NCBI GenBank assembly: GCA_019241495.1
Contig: JAFAWZ010000277.1
Span: forward strand, 1 to 16,893
From: Acidimicrobiales bacterium
GTDB lineage: Bacteria > Actinomycetota > Acidimicrobiia > Acidimicrobiales > Palsa-688
Length of the DNA stretch: 16,893 nt
Direction of reading: 5' to 3'
The notes beneath the pieces were generated by a model. That model had not been told where the DNA came from, searched no databases, and worked only from the letters and a program-made list of their open reading frames with translations. The translations under genes and the position numbers were made by a program. Positions within the stretch are counted from its first letter, which is position 1. Each line of letters begins with the position of its first letter. Positions 1 to 6,718 of this stretch are shown piece after piece.

Positions 1-58
1 AACGCTCATTAGTATCAAAGGACTGCCGTGCTGTCAAAACGACCGATCGCCGGCCGGC

Positions 59-652
59 CTACTTCGCTCCGGCCACTCGTAGGCACATCTCGGCGTACTT
101 GGCCGCCACCTCCTCGGCCGACAGCGGGCCGTCGTCGCGGAACCAGCGAGCGATGCTCACACACATCTCGAGGATCCCGAACGCGGCCAGAGTGGACGCC
201 GGCTCGCTGAAGCGCCCCGCCTTCGTTCCCTCATCGATCAGCTCCTTCATCGCTTCGGCATGACAGCGCCGCAGCTGCATGGCTCGGGAGCGGGCGGGAT
301 CGTCCAGGCTGGCGATCTCCCGGTTGACGATCAGGGCTTCGCGTCTGTGGGTGGCGTGGCGCAGCGCATATACCCTCGTGGCGCTGCGCAGCCGGGCCAC
401 CACGTCGGGTTCATCCTTGACGGCGCGCTCGTAGTCGGCCCACACGTCGGTCGTCGTCTCGATCACGATGTCGTGAAGGAGTTCCTGCTTCGAACGGATG
501 TGGTTGTAAAGGCTGGGGGTTCGGATACCCAGCTCGGCGGCGATCTCGCTCAACGCCGTCCCGTGGTAGCCCCGTTCCGCGAAGAGAGTGAGGGCTACCT
601 CACGTACGGCCTGCGGGCTGACCGTGGCACGGGGTGGAGCGGCGTCGTTCAT
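59..652 (-). CDS. TetR/AcrR-family transcriptional regulator
   Basis: A one-domain DNA-binding repressor of about 197 residues, the usual TetR length. The N-terminal helix-turn-helix is clear: 'REVALTLFAERGYHGTALS' followed by 'EIAAELGIRTPSLYNHIRSK', which carries the family's turn and recognition helix ending in Y-N-H. The remaining ~140 residues are helical and would form the ligand-binding and dimer domain; the ligand cannot be read from sequence. I chose the ATG at 652 because the HTH starts about 15 residues later. The frame stays open to 745, but the added residues are low-complexity Arg/Thr-rich and probably untranslated. Neighbours do not reveal a regulon: the next gene (MOSC) is on the same strand and ends at 966. 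The gene-free stretch upstream holds several TTCGAC-type inverted repeats that could be an autoregulatory operator (inference). Confidence 0.9.
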   Translation of the reverse strand: MNDAAPPRATVSPQAVREVALTLFAERGYHGTALSEIAAELGIRTPSLYNHIRSKQELLHDIVIETTTDVWADYERAVKDEPDVVARLRSATRVYALRHATHRREALIVNREIASLDDPARSRAMQLRRCHAEAMKELIDEGTKAGRFSEPASTLAAFGILEMCVSIARWFRDDGPLSAEEVAAKYAEMCLRVAGAK

Positions 653-790
653 CGACGATCTGGTCGGCGTGCGACGAGTCTGTCGCCCTGAGCTCTCGCC
701 CGTGTCACCCGTGGTGGTGGGTATCACCCTCTGATCCGCCCTCACGGGGCGGCGAGGCCGACACTCAACATCCCGGTTGACCGTGATTGC

Positions 791-889
791 CGCAACAATC
801 CTGTCTGTTGCGCAGCTTGATCAGGTTGTTCGACAGGACCAGTCGAACCTTCGTGGCAAAGGGCGCCTCGTAGGTCGACCAGTTCGACC
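791..889. promoter_or_regulatory. Inverted-repeat cluster upstream of the TetR gene
   Basis: The ~310-bp stretch 653-965 contains no convincing gene. It holds three short inverted repeats: CGCAACA/TGTTGCG (791-797 and 806-812), GTTCGAC/GTCGAAC (828-834 and 842-848), and GGTCGA/TCGACC (873-878 and 884-889). The last two share a TTCGAC half-site, so four copies lie within about 60 bp in both orientations. It is upstream of the minus-strand TetR gene, so it is a candidate operator or promoter region. No clear -10/-35 pair was recognised. Confidence 0.4.
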
Positions 890-965
890 GAAGGGCCCGG
901 AAGCTGGGTTTCGGTCTTGGATCATCGCCGGATCCGCACACGAGATGGAGTCTAGAACCGAAGTG

Positions 966-1640
966 TCAGTGACGGGCCCGCTCGAGGCGTTCGGCCAGAG
1001 GTTTGCGCCACTCCAGGGCCAGGCCGGGGTGGCCTGCTACCGCTCCAACCAGGTCGGAGTTCTCCAGATGGCGGTCAGCCATGGCGGAATGGGCGTCGTG
1101 GACAGTAAGCCGGGCGGCATCCCGTTCGACTACCTCGATCGGCGATCCGACGGTCACTTCCCCGGGCTGGAGAACCCGGAGGTACCAACCGGTCCGGCCG
1201 TTCGCTCTCATCAGCTGCTGAATGTCCCGCCGCCGCCGGTACACGGCCAACTTGAAGCACGGCCAGCGGGGCTGGCAGACCTCGAGCATGGCACCGTCCC
1301 ACCGCCACCGGTCTCCAATGCAGACCTCCCCTTCCTCGGGCCCGAAGGTCGAGAGGTTCTCGCCAAACGACGCCGGCCCGAGAGACTCGCCGAGCTCGGC
1401 CTCCCATGGAGCCCAATGCTCGCTCGGGTAGGCGTAGACGGCCTTGTCGGCGCCGCCATGAACGGACAGATCGGCCTGGCCGTCGCCTGAGAGGTTGATC
1501 AGCGACAACCACAGCACCGTGCCGGTCATGACCGGTTGCTTGGCGATGGCGCTGTACACCTTCGATCCTTCGACCTCGCCGAGCAGATGAGGGACGCCCA
1601 CGTTCACGCTGACGACGTCGATCGTCGAGGAAGTCTGCAT
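966..1640 (-). CDS. MOSC-domain protein (YiiM-like)
   Basis: Belongs to the MOSC (molybdenum cofactor sulfurase C-terminal) family, the type seen in E. coli YiiM. These proteins bind molybdenum cofactor and some reduce N-hydroxylated compounds. Visible signatures are 'SGDGQADLSVHGGADKAVYAY', the family's G-D-x-Q-A-D...H-G-G-x-D-K-A-V-x-x-Y core, 'SFGENL' further on, and 'CQPRWPCFKL', whose conserved cysteine is the likely cofactor contact. The C-terminal third resembles the helical YiiM extension. I prefer the ATG at 1640; a GTG at 1667 in frame would add nine residues, and neither has a strong ribosome site. The gene is divergent from the VOC gene starting at 1697, leaving room for only a short shared promoter. 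The physiological substrate is unknown. Confidence 0.88.
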   Translation of the reverse strand: MQTSSTIDVVSVNVGVPHLLGEVEGSKVYSAIAKQPVMTGTVLWLSLINLSGDGQADLSVHGGADKAVYAYPSEHWAPWEAELGESLGPASFGENLSTFGPEEGEVCIGDRWRWDGAMLEVCQPRWPCFKLAVYRRRRDIQQLMRANGRTGWYLRVLQPGEVTVGSPIEVVERDAARLTVHDAHSAMADRHLENSDLVGAVAGHPGLALEWRKPLAERLERARH

Positions 1641-1696
1641 GCACGAGTGTCGCGCCCCAGACCGCACATCCCAGATGCCACCAGTAGGGTTCCGGT

Positions 1697-2068
1697 ATGG
1701 TCACCTTTCATCACGTAAATCTGGGGGTGCCCGTCGACGGTCTCGACGCCGAGGCGTGGTTTCTGACCGATGTGATCGGATACCGCCGGGTCGTCCTAGA
1801 CGAGCAGCTGTTGGAGATGGGCGCCTCGTGGTTCGAGGCCGACGACGGGTCGCAGGTCCACCTGAGCGCCGACCCGGACCACCGGCCGGCCGGGCGGGCC
1901 CACGTCGCGGTGGCCCTGGGCCCCGCCCTCGCCGAGATCGAGCGACGGTTGCAGGACAACGACATCGAGTTCGACTCCCTCGCCCGGCCCGGATTCCCTC
2001 CCATACTTTTGTGCCGAGACCCGGCGGGCAACCGGTGGGAGCTGCGGGGCGAGGAGGCGTCGCTTTAG
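1697..2068 (+). CDS. VOC-superfamily (glyoxalase/dioxygenase-like) protein
   Basis: A 123-residue single-domain vicinal-oxygen-chelate protein. The N-terminal 'FHHVNLGVPVDGLD' starts the first beta-alpha-beta-beta-beta unit and supplies a likely metal-binding His. 'GSQVHLSAD' and 'AHVAVALGPALAEIERRLQDNDIEF' start the second unit. The closing 'CRDPAGNRWEL' carries the conserved Glu position near the end. The family includes glyoxalase I, extradiol dioxygenases and fosfomycin/bleomycin-resistance proteins; the reaction here cannot be assigned. It starts 56 bp from the divergent MOSC gene and ends in a TAG 18 bp before the convergent phosphatase remnant. GTTC/AGGG-type sequence upstream of the ATG gives only a weak ribosome site. 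Confidence 0.87.
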   Translation: MVTFHHVNLGVPVDGLDAEAWFLTDVIGYRRVVLDEQLLEMGASWFEADDGSQVHLSADPDHRPAGRAHVAVALGPALAEIERRLQDNDIEFDSLARPGFPPILLCRDPAGNRWELRGEEASL

Positions 2069-2086
2069 GTCGCTTAGAGCCCTCGC

Positions 2087-2254
2087 TTAGATGCGCGTGA
2101 TGGCCAGGACGGTGACGTCGTCCTTGATGTGTCCAGACACGTGTTCGGTGAGCAGAGTCTCGACCACCTTCATGGCTTCCGTGGGCTCCCACGTTTGAAT
2201 GGCGGAGGCCACGACGCCCAAGGGCAGTGAGGTTTCCTGTTCATATAATCTCAT
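2087..2254 (-). pseudogene. C-terminal remnant of a SpoIIE/PP2C-type phosphatase
   Basis: A 55-codon stretch ending 'HVSGHIKDDVTVLAITRI'. This matches the last strand of RsbU/SpoIIE-like serine phosphatases, where the metal-binding D-D-V/I-T motif is followed by a hydrophobic strand and the stop. The preceding 'TEAMKVVETLLTEHV' fits the last helix of that fold. The catalytic N-terminal three quarters are absent: upstream in this frame the residues become Arg/Ser-rich and nonsensical, and the break coincides with the AT-rich palindrome at 2243-2259. I read it as a decayed gene end. A free 55-residue protein starting at the ATG at 2254 is possible but unlikely, since that ATG lies inside the palindrome and has no ribosome site. 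Confidence 0.6.
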
Positions 2255-2299
2255 TATATTTGTGGTCACTTGACCCACACATATGCAGGTCAGGTGACC
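2243..2299. promoter_or_regulatory. AT-rich palindrome plus two GGTCA-NN-TGACC sites
   Basis: A sharply AT-rich patch in otherwise GC-rich DNA. Positions 2243-2259 form a perfect 7-3-7 palindrome (ATATAAT CTC ATTATAT) that places a consensus TATAAT on both strands. Just after it come two copies of the palindrome GGTCA-NN-TGACC, at 2264-2275 and 2288-2299, centred 24 bp apart. The two copies also pair with each other (11 of 12) as a larger stem-loop. The arrangement looks like a -10 region with a tandem dyad operator, oriented toward the APH-like kinase gene at 2402. No good -35 was found on either strand. Between 2300 and 2401 I see nothing further. Confidence 0.5.
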
Positions 2300-2401
2300 A
2301 AAAGGTCGCAAGGGCCCAGTGCATCGCGAGACGCTCCTCGATGAGGGTGGCGATGAGGATGCCGTCTCGCCTCGGCGAGCCGTCATGCGGCACCATCGAT
2401 C

Positions 2402-3490
2402 GTGCCGACGACTGTTCCGCGCCGCTGGAGTGACCTCACGCCCGCGTGGATGACCACCGCCTTGGAGCGGGACTTCCCGGGCGTCGCGGTGGCCCACTTG
2501 GAGGTCGGTGATACCGAGGAGGGCACCAACCGGCGGGCCCGGGTTCGACTGTCCTACTCGGCCGGGACGGGCCCCGAGACAGTGTTCGTGAAGATGCCCG
2601 GTCGACCGCTTCATCGGCTGGCTCTCGCCGCGTTGGGGGCCAGCGGGACAGAGGCCTTCCTCGCCGCCTCCGACCTGCAACTGCCACTAGAGCATCCCCA
2701 CCTCTACGGAGGAGCCGTGGACCAGGTCCGGATGTCGGCGGTGGTGGTGATGGAGGACGTCACTGACCGGGCCGGACGGCCCAACCAGGCCACCATGGCC
2801 TTGACCCCCGAACAAGTGCGATTCGGTCTGGACGGGCTGGCCCGCCTCCACGCCTCGCTCTGGGGCCGACCGCGGCCACCCGAGCTGGCTTTCCTCCGAC
2901 CGTGGCGCCTGAGCCGGGCTTGGGCTCCCCTCTCCACGGCCAGCCTGGCCAACGGGGTGCGCCGGCTGCGCCGTAGCGGGCAATCGAGCCTGGTTTCGGT
3001 CGACGTACGGGTCCTGGAACGCCAGTTCCGCGCCAGCGCCGGGTTGGCCGCCACTGGCCCCCAGACGTTGCTCCACGGCGATCCTCACCTGGGCAACACC
3101 TATTCCGTCGGCCGAGACCAGACCGGTTTCTTCGACTGGCAGCTCGCGAGGATCGGCAGCTGGTCCCACGATGTCGGCTACTTCATGGTCGGCAGTCTCT
3201 CCGTCGAGGACCGCCGGGCCCACCAGGACCACCTGCTCACGGGATATCTCGATACCCTCCACCGACTTGGCGTGGATGCTCCAGCCTTCGATGCGGCATG
3301 GGCCCGCTACTGCGCCAGCCCGGCGTTCGGCCTGGCCACCTGGCTGCACGTGATCTCGGCCGGGACCTTCCAGTCTCGGGAGGCCGCCTTGGCCACCCTG
3401 GAGCGGTTCGCGGCGGCCTATGACGAATTGGGAACCCGACGCTGGCTCGGGACCGGCGGCGATGGGGACCTGAGATGGTGGGGTAAATGA
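2402..3490 (+). CDS. Aminoglycoside phosphotransferase/ecdysteroid kinase-like small-molecule kinase
   Basis: A 362-residue cytoplasmic protein with the APH/choline-kinase fold, full length for this family. Lys64 in 'VFVKMPG' is the likely ATP-anchoring lysine. 'VVVMEDV' (~114-120) is the hinge region. 'LLHGDPHLGN' (223-232) is the Brenner-type catalytic loop with Asp227 as base and Asn232 as metal ligand. 'FFDWQLARIG' (243-252) supplies Asp245, the DFG equivalent. Actinomycetes carry many such enzymes of unknown substrate, often beside acyl-CoA metabolism genes; the typical opening 'LTPAWMTTALERDFPG' supports the GTG at 2402 as start, although no strong ribosome site precedes it. The substrate is unknown, and antibiotic resistance should not be assumed. 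A HAD phosphatase follows 32 bp downstream on the same strand. Confidence 0.87.
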   Translation: MPTTVPRRWSDLTPAWMTTALERDFPGVAVAHLEVGDTEEGTNRRARVRLSYSAGTGPETVFVKMPGRPLHRLALAALGASGTEAFLAASDLQLPLEHPHLYGGAVDQVRMSAVVVMEDVTDRAGRPNQATMALTPEQVRFGLDGLARLHASLWGRPRPPELAFLRPWRLSRAWAPLSTASLANGVRRLRRSGQSSLVSVDVRVLERQFRASAGLAATGPQTLLHGDPHLGNTYSVGRDQTGFFDWQLARIGSWSHDVGYFMVGSLSVEDRRAHQDHLLTGYLDTLHRLGVDAPAFDAAWARYCASPAFGLATWLHVISAGTFQSREAALATLERFAAAYDELGTRRWLGTGGDGDLRWWGK

Positions 3491-3522
3491 GTGAGTGGGC
3501 GCTGAGTGATAATCGGTAAGTC

Positions 3523-4299
3523 GTGATCGAGGCAGTCGTGTTCGACTTGGACGGCGTCCTGATGGATTCGGAGCCCATGTGGGACCGCGCCCGCCAGCGG
3601 GTGGTCGAGGAGCAGGGTGGCCGTTGGGCAGAAGACGCCACATCAACCATGCAGGGCATGAGCTCGCGGGAGTGGTCCCGCTACATGCATGAGGTGCTGG
3701 GCGTGCGCGGTGATGAGACGCGAACTGTGGAGCTGGTGGTGGGCCATCTCCTGGAGCAGTATGAGGCCAGCCTGCCGTTGCTCCCCGGGGCCCGGGAAGC
3801 CGTCCTGAGGATGGGCGCGAACTGGCCGCTCGGACTGGCGTCTTCATCGAACCGGGTGGTGATCGACCGGGTGCTCGACCTGGCCCGGCTGACGTCGGCG
3901 TTCGCCGTCGTCGTGTCGTCGGAGGAGGTGCCGCGGGGCAAGCCGGCTCCCGATGTGTACCTCGATGCGACCAGACGCCTGGGGTGCCTACCAACCGGCT
4001 GCGTGGCGGTCGAGGACTCGGCCAACGGCATCCGGGCGGCCGCCTCGGCCGGGCTCGCGGTTGTTGCGGTACCCGACCGGCGCTGGCCTCCCCCGCCGGA
4101 TGTGCTCTCCCGAGCCGCTCTGGTGCTCACGGGCCTGGACCAGCTGACGTTGACGGCCGTGCAGGGCATGGATAGCGCTCTGCTAATGAATACACACCAG
4201 CCAGGGGATGCCTCCGACTTCACCGAGAAGCGCCTGGACGAGGTCGAGAGGGAGTCCTTCCCGGCATCGGACCCGCACTCGGACTGGGCCGGCCCTTAG
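3523..4299 (+). CDS. HAD-superfamily hydrolase (beta-phosphoglucomutase/phosphatase-like)
   Basis: A 258-residue class-I HAD enzyme. Motif I is 'VVFDLDGVLMDSEP', with nucleophile Asp8 and acid/base Asp10. Motif II is the serine run in 'LGLASSSN' (~104-110). Motif III is Lys140 in 'RGKPAPDVYL'. Motif IV is 'AVEDSANGIRAA', with Glu164 and Asp165. A helical cap domain occupies roughly residues 15-85. Family members dephosphorylate or isomerise small sugar phosphates; the substrate is not assignable. The fold ends near residue 215. A tail of about 40 residues follows, ending 'DEVERESFPASDPHSDW', a motif otherwise typical of separate tiny proteins. Start is GTG at 3523 with a weak ribosome site. 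It lies 32 bp after the APH-like kinase and may be co-transcribed with it. Confidence 0.9.
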   Translation: MIEAVVFDLDGVLMDSEPMWDRARQRVVEEQGGRWAEDATSTMQGMSSREWSRYMHEVLGVRGDETRTVELVVGHLLEQYEASLPLLPGAREAVLRMGANWPLGLASSSNRVVIDRVLDLARLTSAFAVVVSSEEVPRGKPAPDVYLDATRRLGCLPTGCVAVEDSANGIRAAASAGLAVVAVPDRRWPPPPDVLSRAALVLTGLDQLTLTAVQGMDSALLMNTHQPGDASDFTEKRLDEVERESFPASDPHSDWAGP

Positions 4300-4343
4300 G
4301 CATCCACGGGTTGGTCTGAGCGCCTGCGACCGGACTACTTGGA

Positions 4344-4437
4344 CGAAGAGGAGGCGGCGGCATCTCACCCTGATTCGAATGCCTAGTGCCGCCAAGCAGT
4401 GTTATGCCATGGCAATGATGCCGCCGCCTCCTTTTCG
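4344..4437. repeat. 94-bp long inverted repeat / possible terminator
   Basis: Arms at 4344-4364 and 4417-4437 are complementary at 20 of 21 positions, with a GAGGCGGCGGCATC core and a 52-bp interior. The right arm runs into CCTTTTCGTTTCTC, so a plus-strand transcript leaving the HAD gene would form a very stable stem followed by a U-rich stretch. It could be a terminator or a small non-autonomous inverted-repeat element. The remainder of the ~300-bp gap 4300-4602 holds only a candidate promoter for the next gene. Confidence 0.6.
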
Positions 4438-4535
4438 TTTCTCAGGTCCGGTCACAGGCACTGACGCGCGATACGCCACGATGACGACCCTTTCCGGTGT
4501 TACGACACTGGTAGTGACAGTTTCGCCCCTTCGGG

Positions 4536-4566
4536 TTGACAGTGGCACATTTGGTGCGAGTACGAT
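4536..4566 (+). promoter_or_regulatory. Candidate promoter for the PAS-domain gene
   Basis: A perfect TTGACA at 4536-4541 is followed after 19 bp by TACGAT at 4561-4566, an acceptable actinobacterial -10 (TANNNT). Spacing is slightly long. The predicted start of transcription lies about 30 bp before the GTG at 4603. Confidence 0.45.
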
Positions 4567-4602
4567 CCAACCACCACGGCGATCTAGCGAGGCAAGCAGA
4601 CG

Positions 4603-5190
4603 GTGCAGTTGACGCCCACCCCATCGACGCGTCCAACTGGCCGGGGGCTGGGCCGGCGCGTCGCTGACATCGTGATGAGCAACCGCCCCGATGAGGTCGA
4701 GGGGGACCCTGGGCCCATCATCGCCGGCCCCCTTGTTCTGCCTTTCGAAGCTGTGCCCGTGCCGATGCTGATCGCTGATCCCGCCGGCGATGTGATGGCG
4801 GCGAACGTCAGATGGGTGCAGTTGAGCGGGCTCAGCACGACCGCGTCTCTGGGTGGCGGCTGGCTGAGCGTGCTCACACAGGACTCTGGCTCGAAGCTCC
4901 GGGCCGACGTGCGCCGGGTAGCCGACCACAGGACCGGTGCGACTGTCGACTACTCCTGCCGGGCCGCGCCCGGGCAGCGGTGGCGCTGGTGGCTCCAGCC
5001 TTACGAACGAGCCGGGGAACGGCTGGTTTGTATCGCCGTCGCAGATATCAACGATCATCAGAAACGAAAGGCCCGGCCCTGTCCTCAGGCGGACCTCCGC
5101 TCCACGCTGGCCGGTCTGCCTGACCTGTTCGACGAGCTGGACGAGATTCTCGGGTCAATCGATCGGCTGGCCCGGTCCAAACGGCTCTGA
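4603..5190 (+). CDS. PAS-domain protein without an evident output domain
   Basis: A 195-residue soluble protein. Residues ~47-155 read as one PAS sensor domain: 'FEAVPVPMLIADPAGDVMAAN' gives the opening strands and the conserved Asn, then comes a helical segment, then the late strands 'RWRWWLQPYERAGERLVCIA' and 'VADIND', where PAS domains usually pass into a linker. The C-terminal 30 residues are predicted helical ('LFDELDEILGSIDRLARSK') and could dimerise. No kinase, GGDEF, phosphatase or DNA-binding domain follows, so it would have to act through a partner protein. The start may be GTG 4603, downstream of a TTGACA promoter, or ATG 4675, which would trim 24 low-complexity residues. Its TGA stop (5188-5190) overlaps the first base of a repeat that recurs at 13241. 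Confidence 0.75.
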   Translation: MQLTPTPSTRPTGRGLGRRVADIVMSNRPDEVEGDPGPIIAGPLVLPFEAVPVPMLIADPAGDVMAANVRWVQLSGLSTTASLGGGWLSVLTQDSGSKLRADVRRVADHRTGATVDYSCRAAPGQRWRWWLQPYERAGERLVCIAVADINDHQKRKARPCPQADLRSTLAGLPDLFDELDEILGSIDRLARSKRL

Positions 5191-5237
5191 GAAGCTGACG
5201 CAAAACCCAAGGGGGAAGAAGTCACTTTGCGGCAGCT
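5190..5237. repeat. Short stop-codon-linked inverted repeat, copy 1 (degenerate)
   Basis: AGAAGCTGACGCAAAAC at 5190-5206 starts on the last base of the PAS gene's stop codon. It matches the left end of the element at 13241 in 15 of 17 bases, and the reverse complement of that element's right end in 18 of 19 when the following CC is included. A weaker inverted partner, TTTGCGGCAGCT, lies at 5226-5237 and could pair with 5193-5204 (11 of 12) around a 21-nt loop. It sits in the 60-bp junction between convergent genes, so a terminator role is plausible. Confidence 0.55.
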
Positions 5238-5250
5238 CGTGAAGCTGCCT

Positions 5251-5670
5251 TCAGCGCAGCTCCTTGCGCAGGACCAGCTTGAGCCCCGACCAGGTGGAGT
5301 CAATGGCACAGACCTTGGTGTCGACCCACCCCATCGGCAGGGCGATGTCGCGGACGACCTGGTCGGACATGTCAGTACTGACCTTGGACGCCTTCTTGGG
5401 CCAGGCCACCCAAAAGGCCCCGTCCGGCGGAAGGGTTTGCACAATCCATCCGATGTTCCGAACCAGGTGGTCGCGTTCGGTGACGAAACCGATGACCATG
5501 TCCACCCGGTCGTCCCTGCGCAGGCCCTCCCGCAGCTGAACGCCCTGTGGAAGGTCGCCCAGCACAGTCCTGATGCCCTCGGGAGCGTGCAGCATGGCCA
5601 CCTCCATGCCCGGCTTCATGCCCAGTTTCGCAGGTAGCGGGGTTCCCGAGTATCCAGCCGGTCCATCCAT
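5251..5670 (-). CDS. DUF3052-family protein
   Basis: A 139-residue protein matching the actinobacterial DUF3052 family along its full length. 'GYSGTPLPAKLGMKPGMEVAML' opens the conserved domain. 'PPDGAFWVAWPKKASKVSTDM' holds the family's W-x-A-W-P-K-K core. 'VDTKVCAIDSTWSGLKLVLR' is the typical C-terminus. The family has no established biochemical activity that I can cite; the alternating strands suggest a small alpha/beta fold. Start is ATG 5670, directly before the family's usual N-terminus. No ribosome site is present; CATACT lies 8 nt before the ATG on this strand, so a leaderless transcript is possible. It is convergent with the PAS gene and 76 bp downstream of the patatin gene on the same strand. 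Confidence 0.9.
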   Translation of the reverse strand: MDGPAGYSGTPLPAKLGMKPGMEVAMLHAPEGIRTVLGDLPQGVQLREGLRRDDRVDMVIGFVTERDHLVRNIGWIVQTLPPDGAFWVAWPKKASKVSTDMSDQVVRDIALPMGWVDTKVCAIDSTWSGLKLVLRKELR

Positions 5671-5746
5671 CGGGCGTCAGTATGGCCTCTCGCTGGCATC
5701 AAGATGGCGGGATGACCGGGCGGCCCAGACAGGGCCCGCCCGAACC

Positions 5747-6718
5747 CTACCGGCTGGGGCTGACCACGACCGCCTCGAGATTGTCCAGATCTGATATCGC
5801 GCGCCACGTCGAGGACTTGGCCCGCCGGGCCGCATCTCCATGGCCGGACGCGCCCCCATCCCACAGGCCACCCTGGTATCCCCGGCCAGCCAGGAACCGC
5901 CGGCTCGCCTCGTAGCTCTCGGTGATCAGCCGGGCGGTGTGGGTGAAGTCTGTGATCGCGATCCCTGTGGTCGCGGCCCCGGGGAGGGTGACGACCCGTT
6001 GGCCCGGCCGACCCATCGCACCTGGCTCGGGCAGGCGGGCGTATCGGCTTATGTCGAAGCTGCGAATGAGAACGTCCAGGGCGGTGCGCGGCCGGCTCGA
6101 CTCGGCCTCGGGCCCAGCCTGCTCCCCGAGGACATACACGGTCGCGGCGTCCAGATCGAGAGCCCGCCCGACCGGGACCGGCTCGAGGACCCCGCCGTCC
6201 ACATGGCGATGCCCGTCGAGGTGGGCCGGCGGGAACAGGCCCGGCAGGCAGGCCGCCGCGTAGAGCACCTCAGAGGCCGCGCCGCGGCTCCACCAACGCG
6301 CCACACCGTGGTCCAGGTCGGTCGTCACCACCTGTACCGGCACACGGGCGTCCTCGAGCCGCTCGAGGGGGCAGAACCGGGCGATGAGCGACCGCAGCGG
6401 GGCGGGACTGAAGATGTGATCGTGGCGCATGGCGAGACGCCTCACCGTGTACCAGTGGTTGCTGCCGAAGACGTCTCCTCGCCCGAGCCCCTGCCATATC
6501 TCGGCCAACCCGGCAACGCGCTCCACGCTCGGATCGGTCGCCAGGTAGGCCGCGTTCAGCGCCCCCACCGAAGAGCCGACCAACAGATCGGGGCGTATTC
6601 CTGCCTCCAACGCAGCCAACAAGATGCCGACTTGAACCGCCCCTCCGCTTCCGCCACTCGGAAGCACGAAGGCGATGTCGGGCGCGGGGCGCGACCGCGG
6701 CCGAGACGGCGAGTTCAT
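5747..6718 (-). CDS. Patatin-like phospholipase (RssA/YlbK-like)
   Basis: A 323-residue lipid acyl hydrolase of the patatin family, probably cytoplasmic or peripherally membrane-bound, since no signal peptide is present. 'VLPSGGSGGAVQVG' (~18-31) is the Gly-rich oxyanion-hole loop. 'VGSSVGALNAA' (~47-57) is the G-x-S-x-G elbow with nucleophile Ser50. 'AAACLPGLFPP' is the conserved A-S/C-x-x-P segment before the catalytic Asp174 in 'VDGGV'. This completes the Ser-Asp dyad. The ATG at 6718 overlaps the TGA of the upstream glycosyltransferase by 4 bp (ATGA), which fixes this start over an upstream one at 6793 and implies translational coupling. Coupling to an MgtA-like enzyme suggests a role in glycolipid or phospholipid turnover (inference). 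Confidence 0.9.
   Translation of the reverse strand: MNSPSRPRSRPAPDIAFVLPSGGSGGAVQVGILLAALEAGIRPDLLVGSSVGALNAAYLATDPSVERVAGLAEIWQGLGRGDVFGSNHWYTVRRLAMRHDHIFSPAPLRSLIARFCPLERLEDARVPVQVVTTDLDHGVARWWSRGAASEVLYAAACLPGLFPPAHLDGHRHVDGGVLEPVPVGRALDLDAATVYVLGEQAGPEAESSRPRTALDVLIRSFDISRYARLPEPGAMGRPGQRVVTLPGAATTGIAITDFTHTARLITESYEASRRFLAGRGYQGGLWDGGASGHGDAARRAKSSTWRAISDLDNLEAVVVSPSR

Noticed and set aside
29..43. GCTGTCAAAAC near the end of the TetR gene as a third copy of the stop-linked repeat
   Set aside because: It lacks the central GC, has no inverted partner in view and does not touch the stop codon; the match is too short.
2060..2089. Three TCGCTT(T)AG runs at the end of the VOC gene
   Set aside because: Imperfect 8-9 bp copies, partly coding and partly containing two stop codons; most likely coincidence.
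2402..3490. Aminoglycoside resistance gene
   Set aside because: Only the general APH fold and catalytic motifs are shared; the sequence fits the broad actinobacterial small-molecule kinase group of unknown substrate.
2687..3994. 435-codon open frame on the minus strand
   Set aside because: Antisense to the APH-like kinase and HAD genes, Pro/Arg/Gly-rich, with no recognisable motif.
4344..4437. tRNA-like or structured RNA gene (an ATTCGAAT resembling a T-loop lies inside)
   Set aside because: No cloverleaf can be drawn: the arms are 21 bp, with no D-arm, anticodon arm or CCA-side acceptor geometry.
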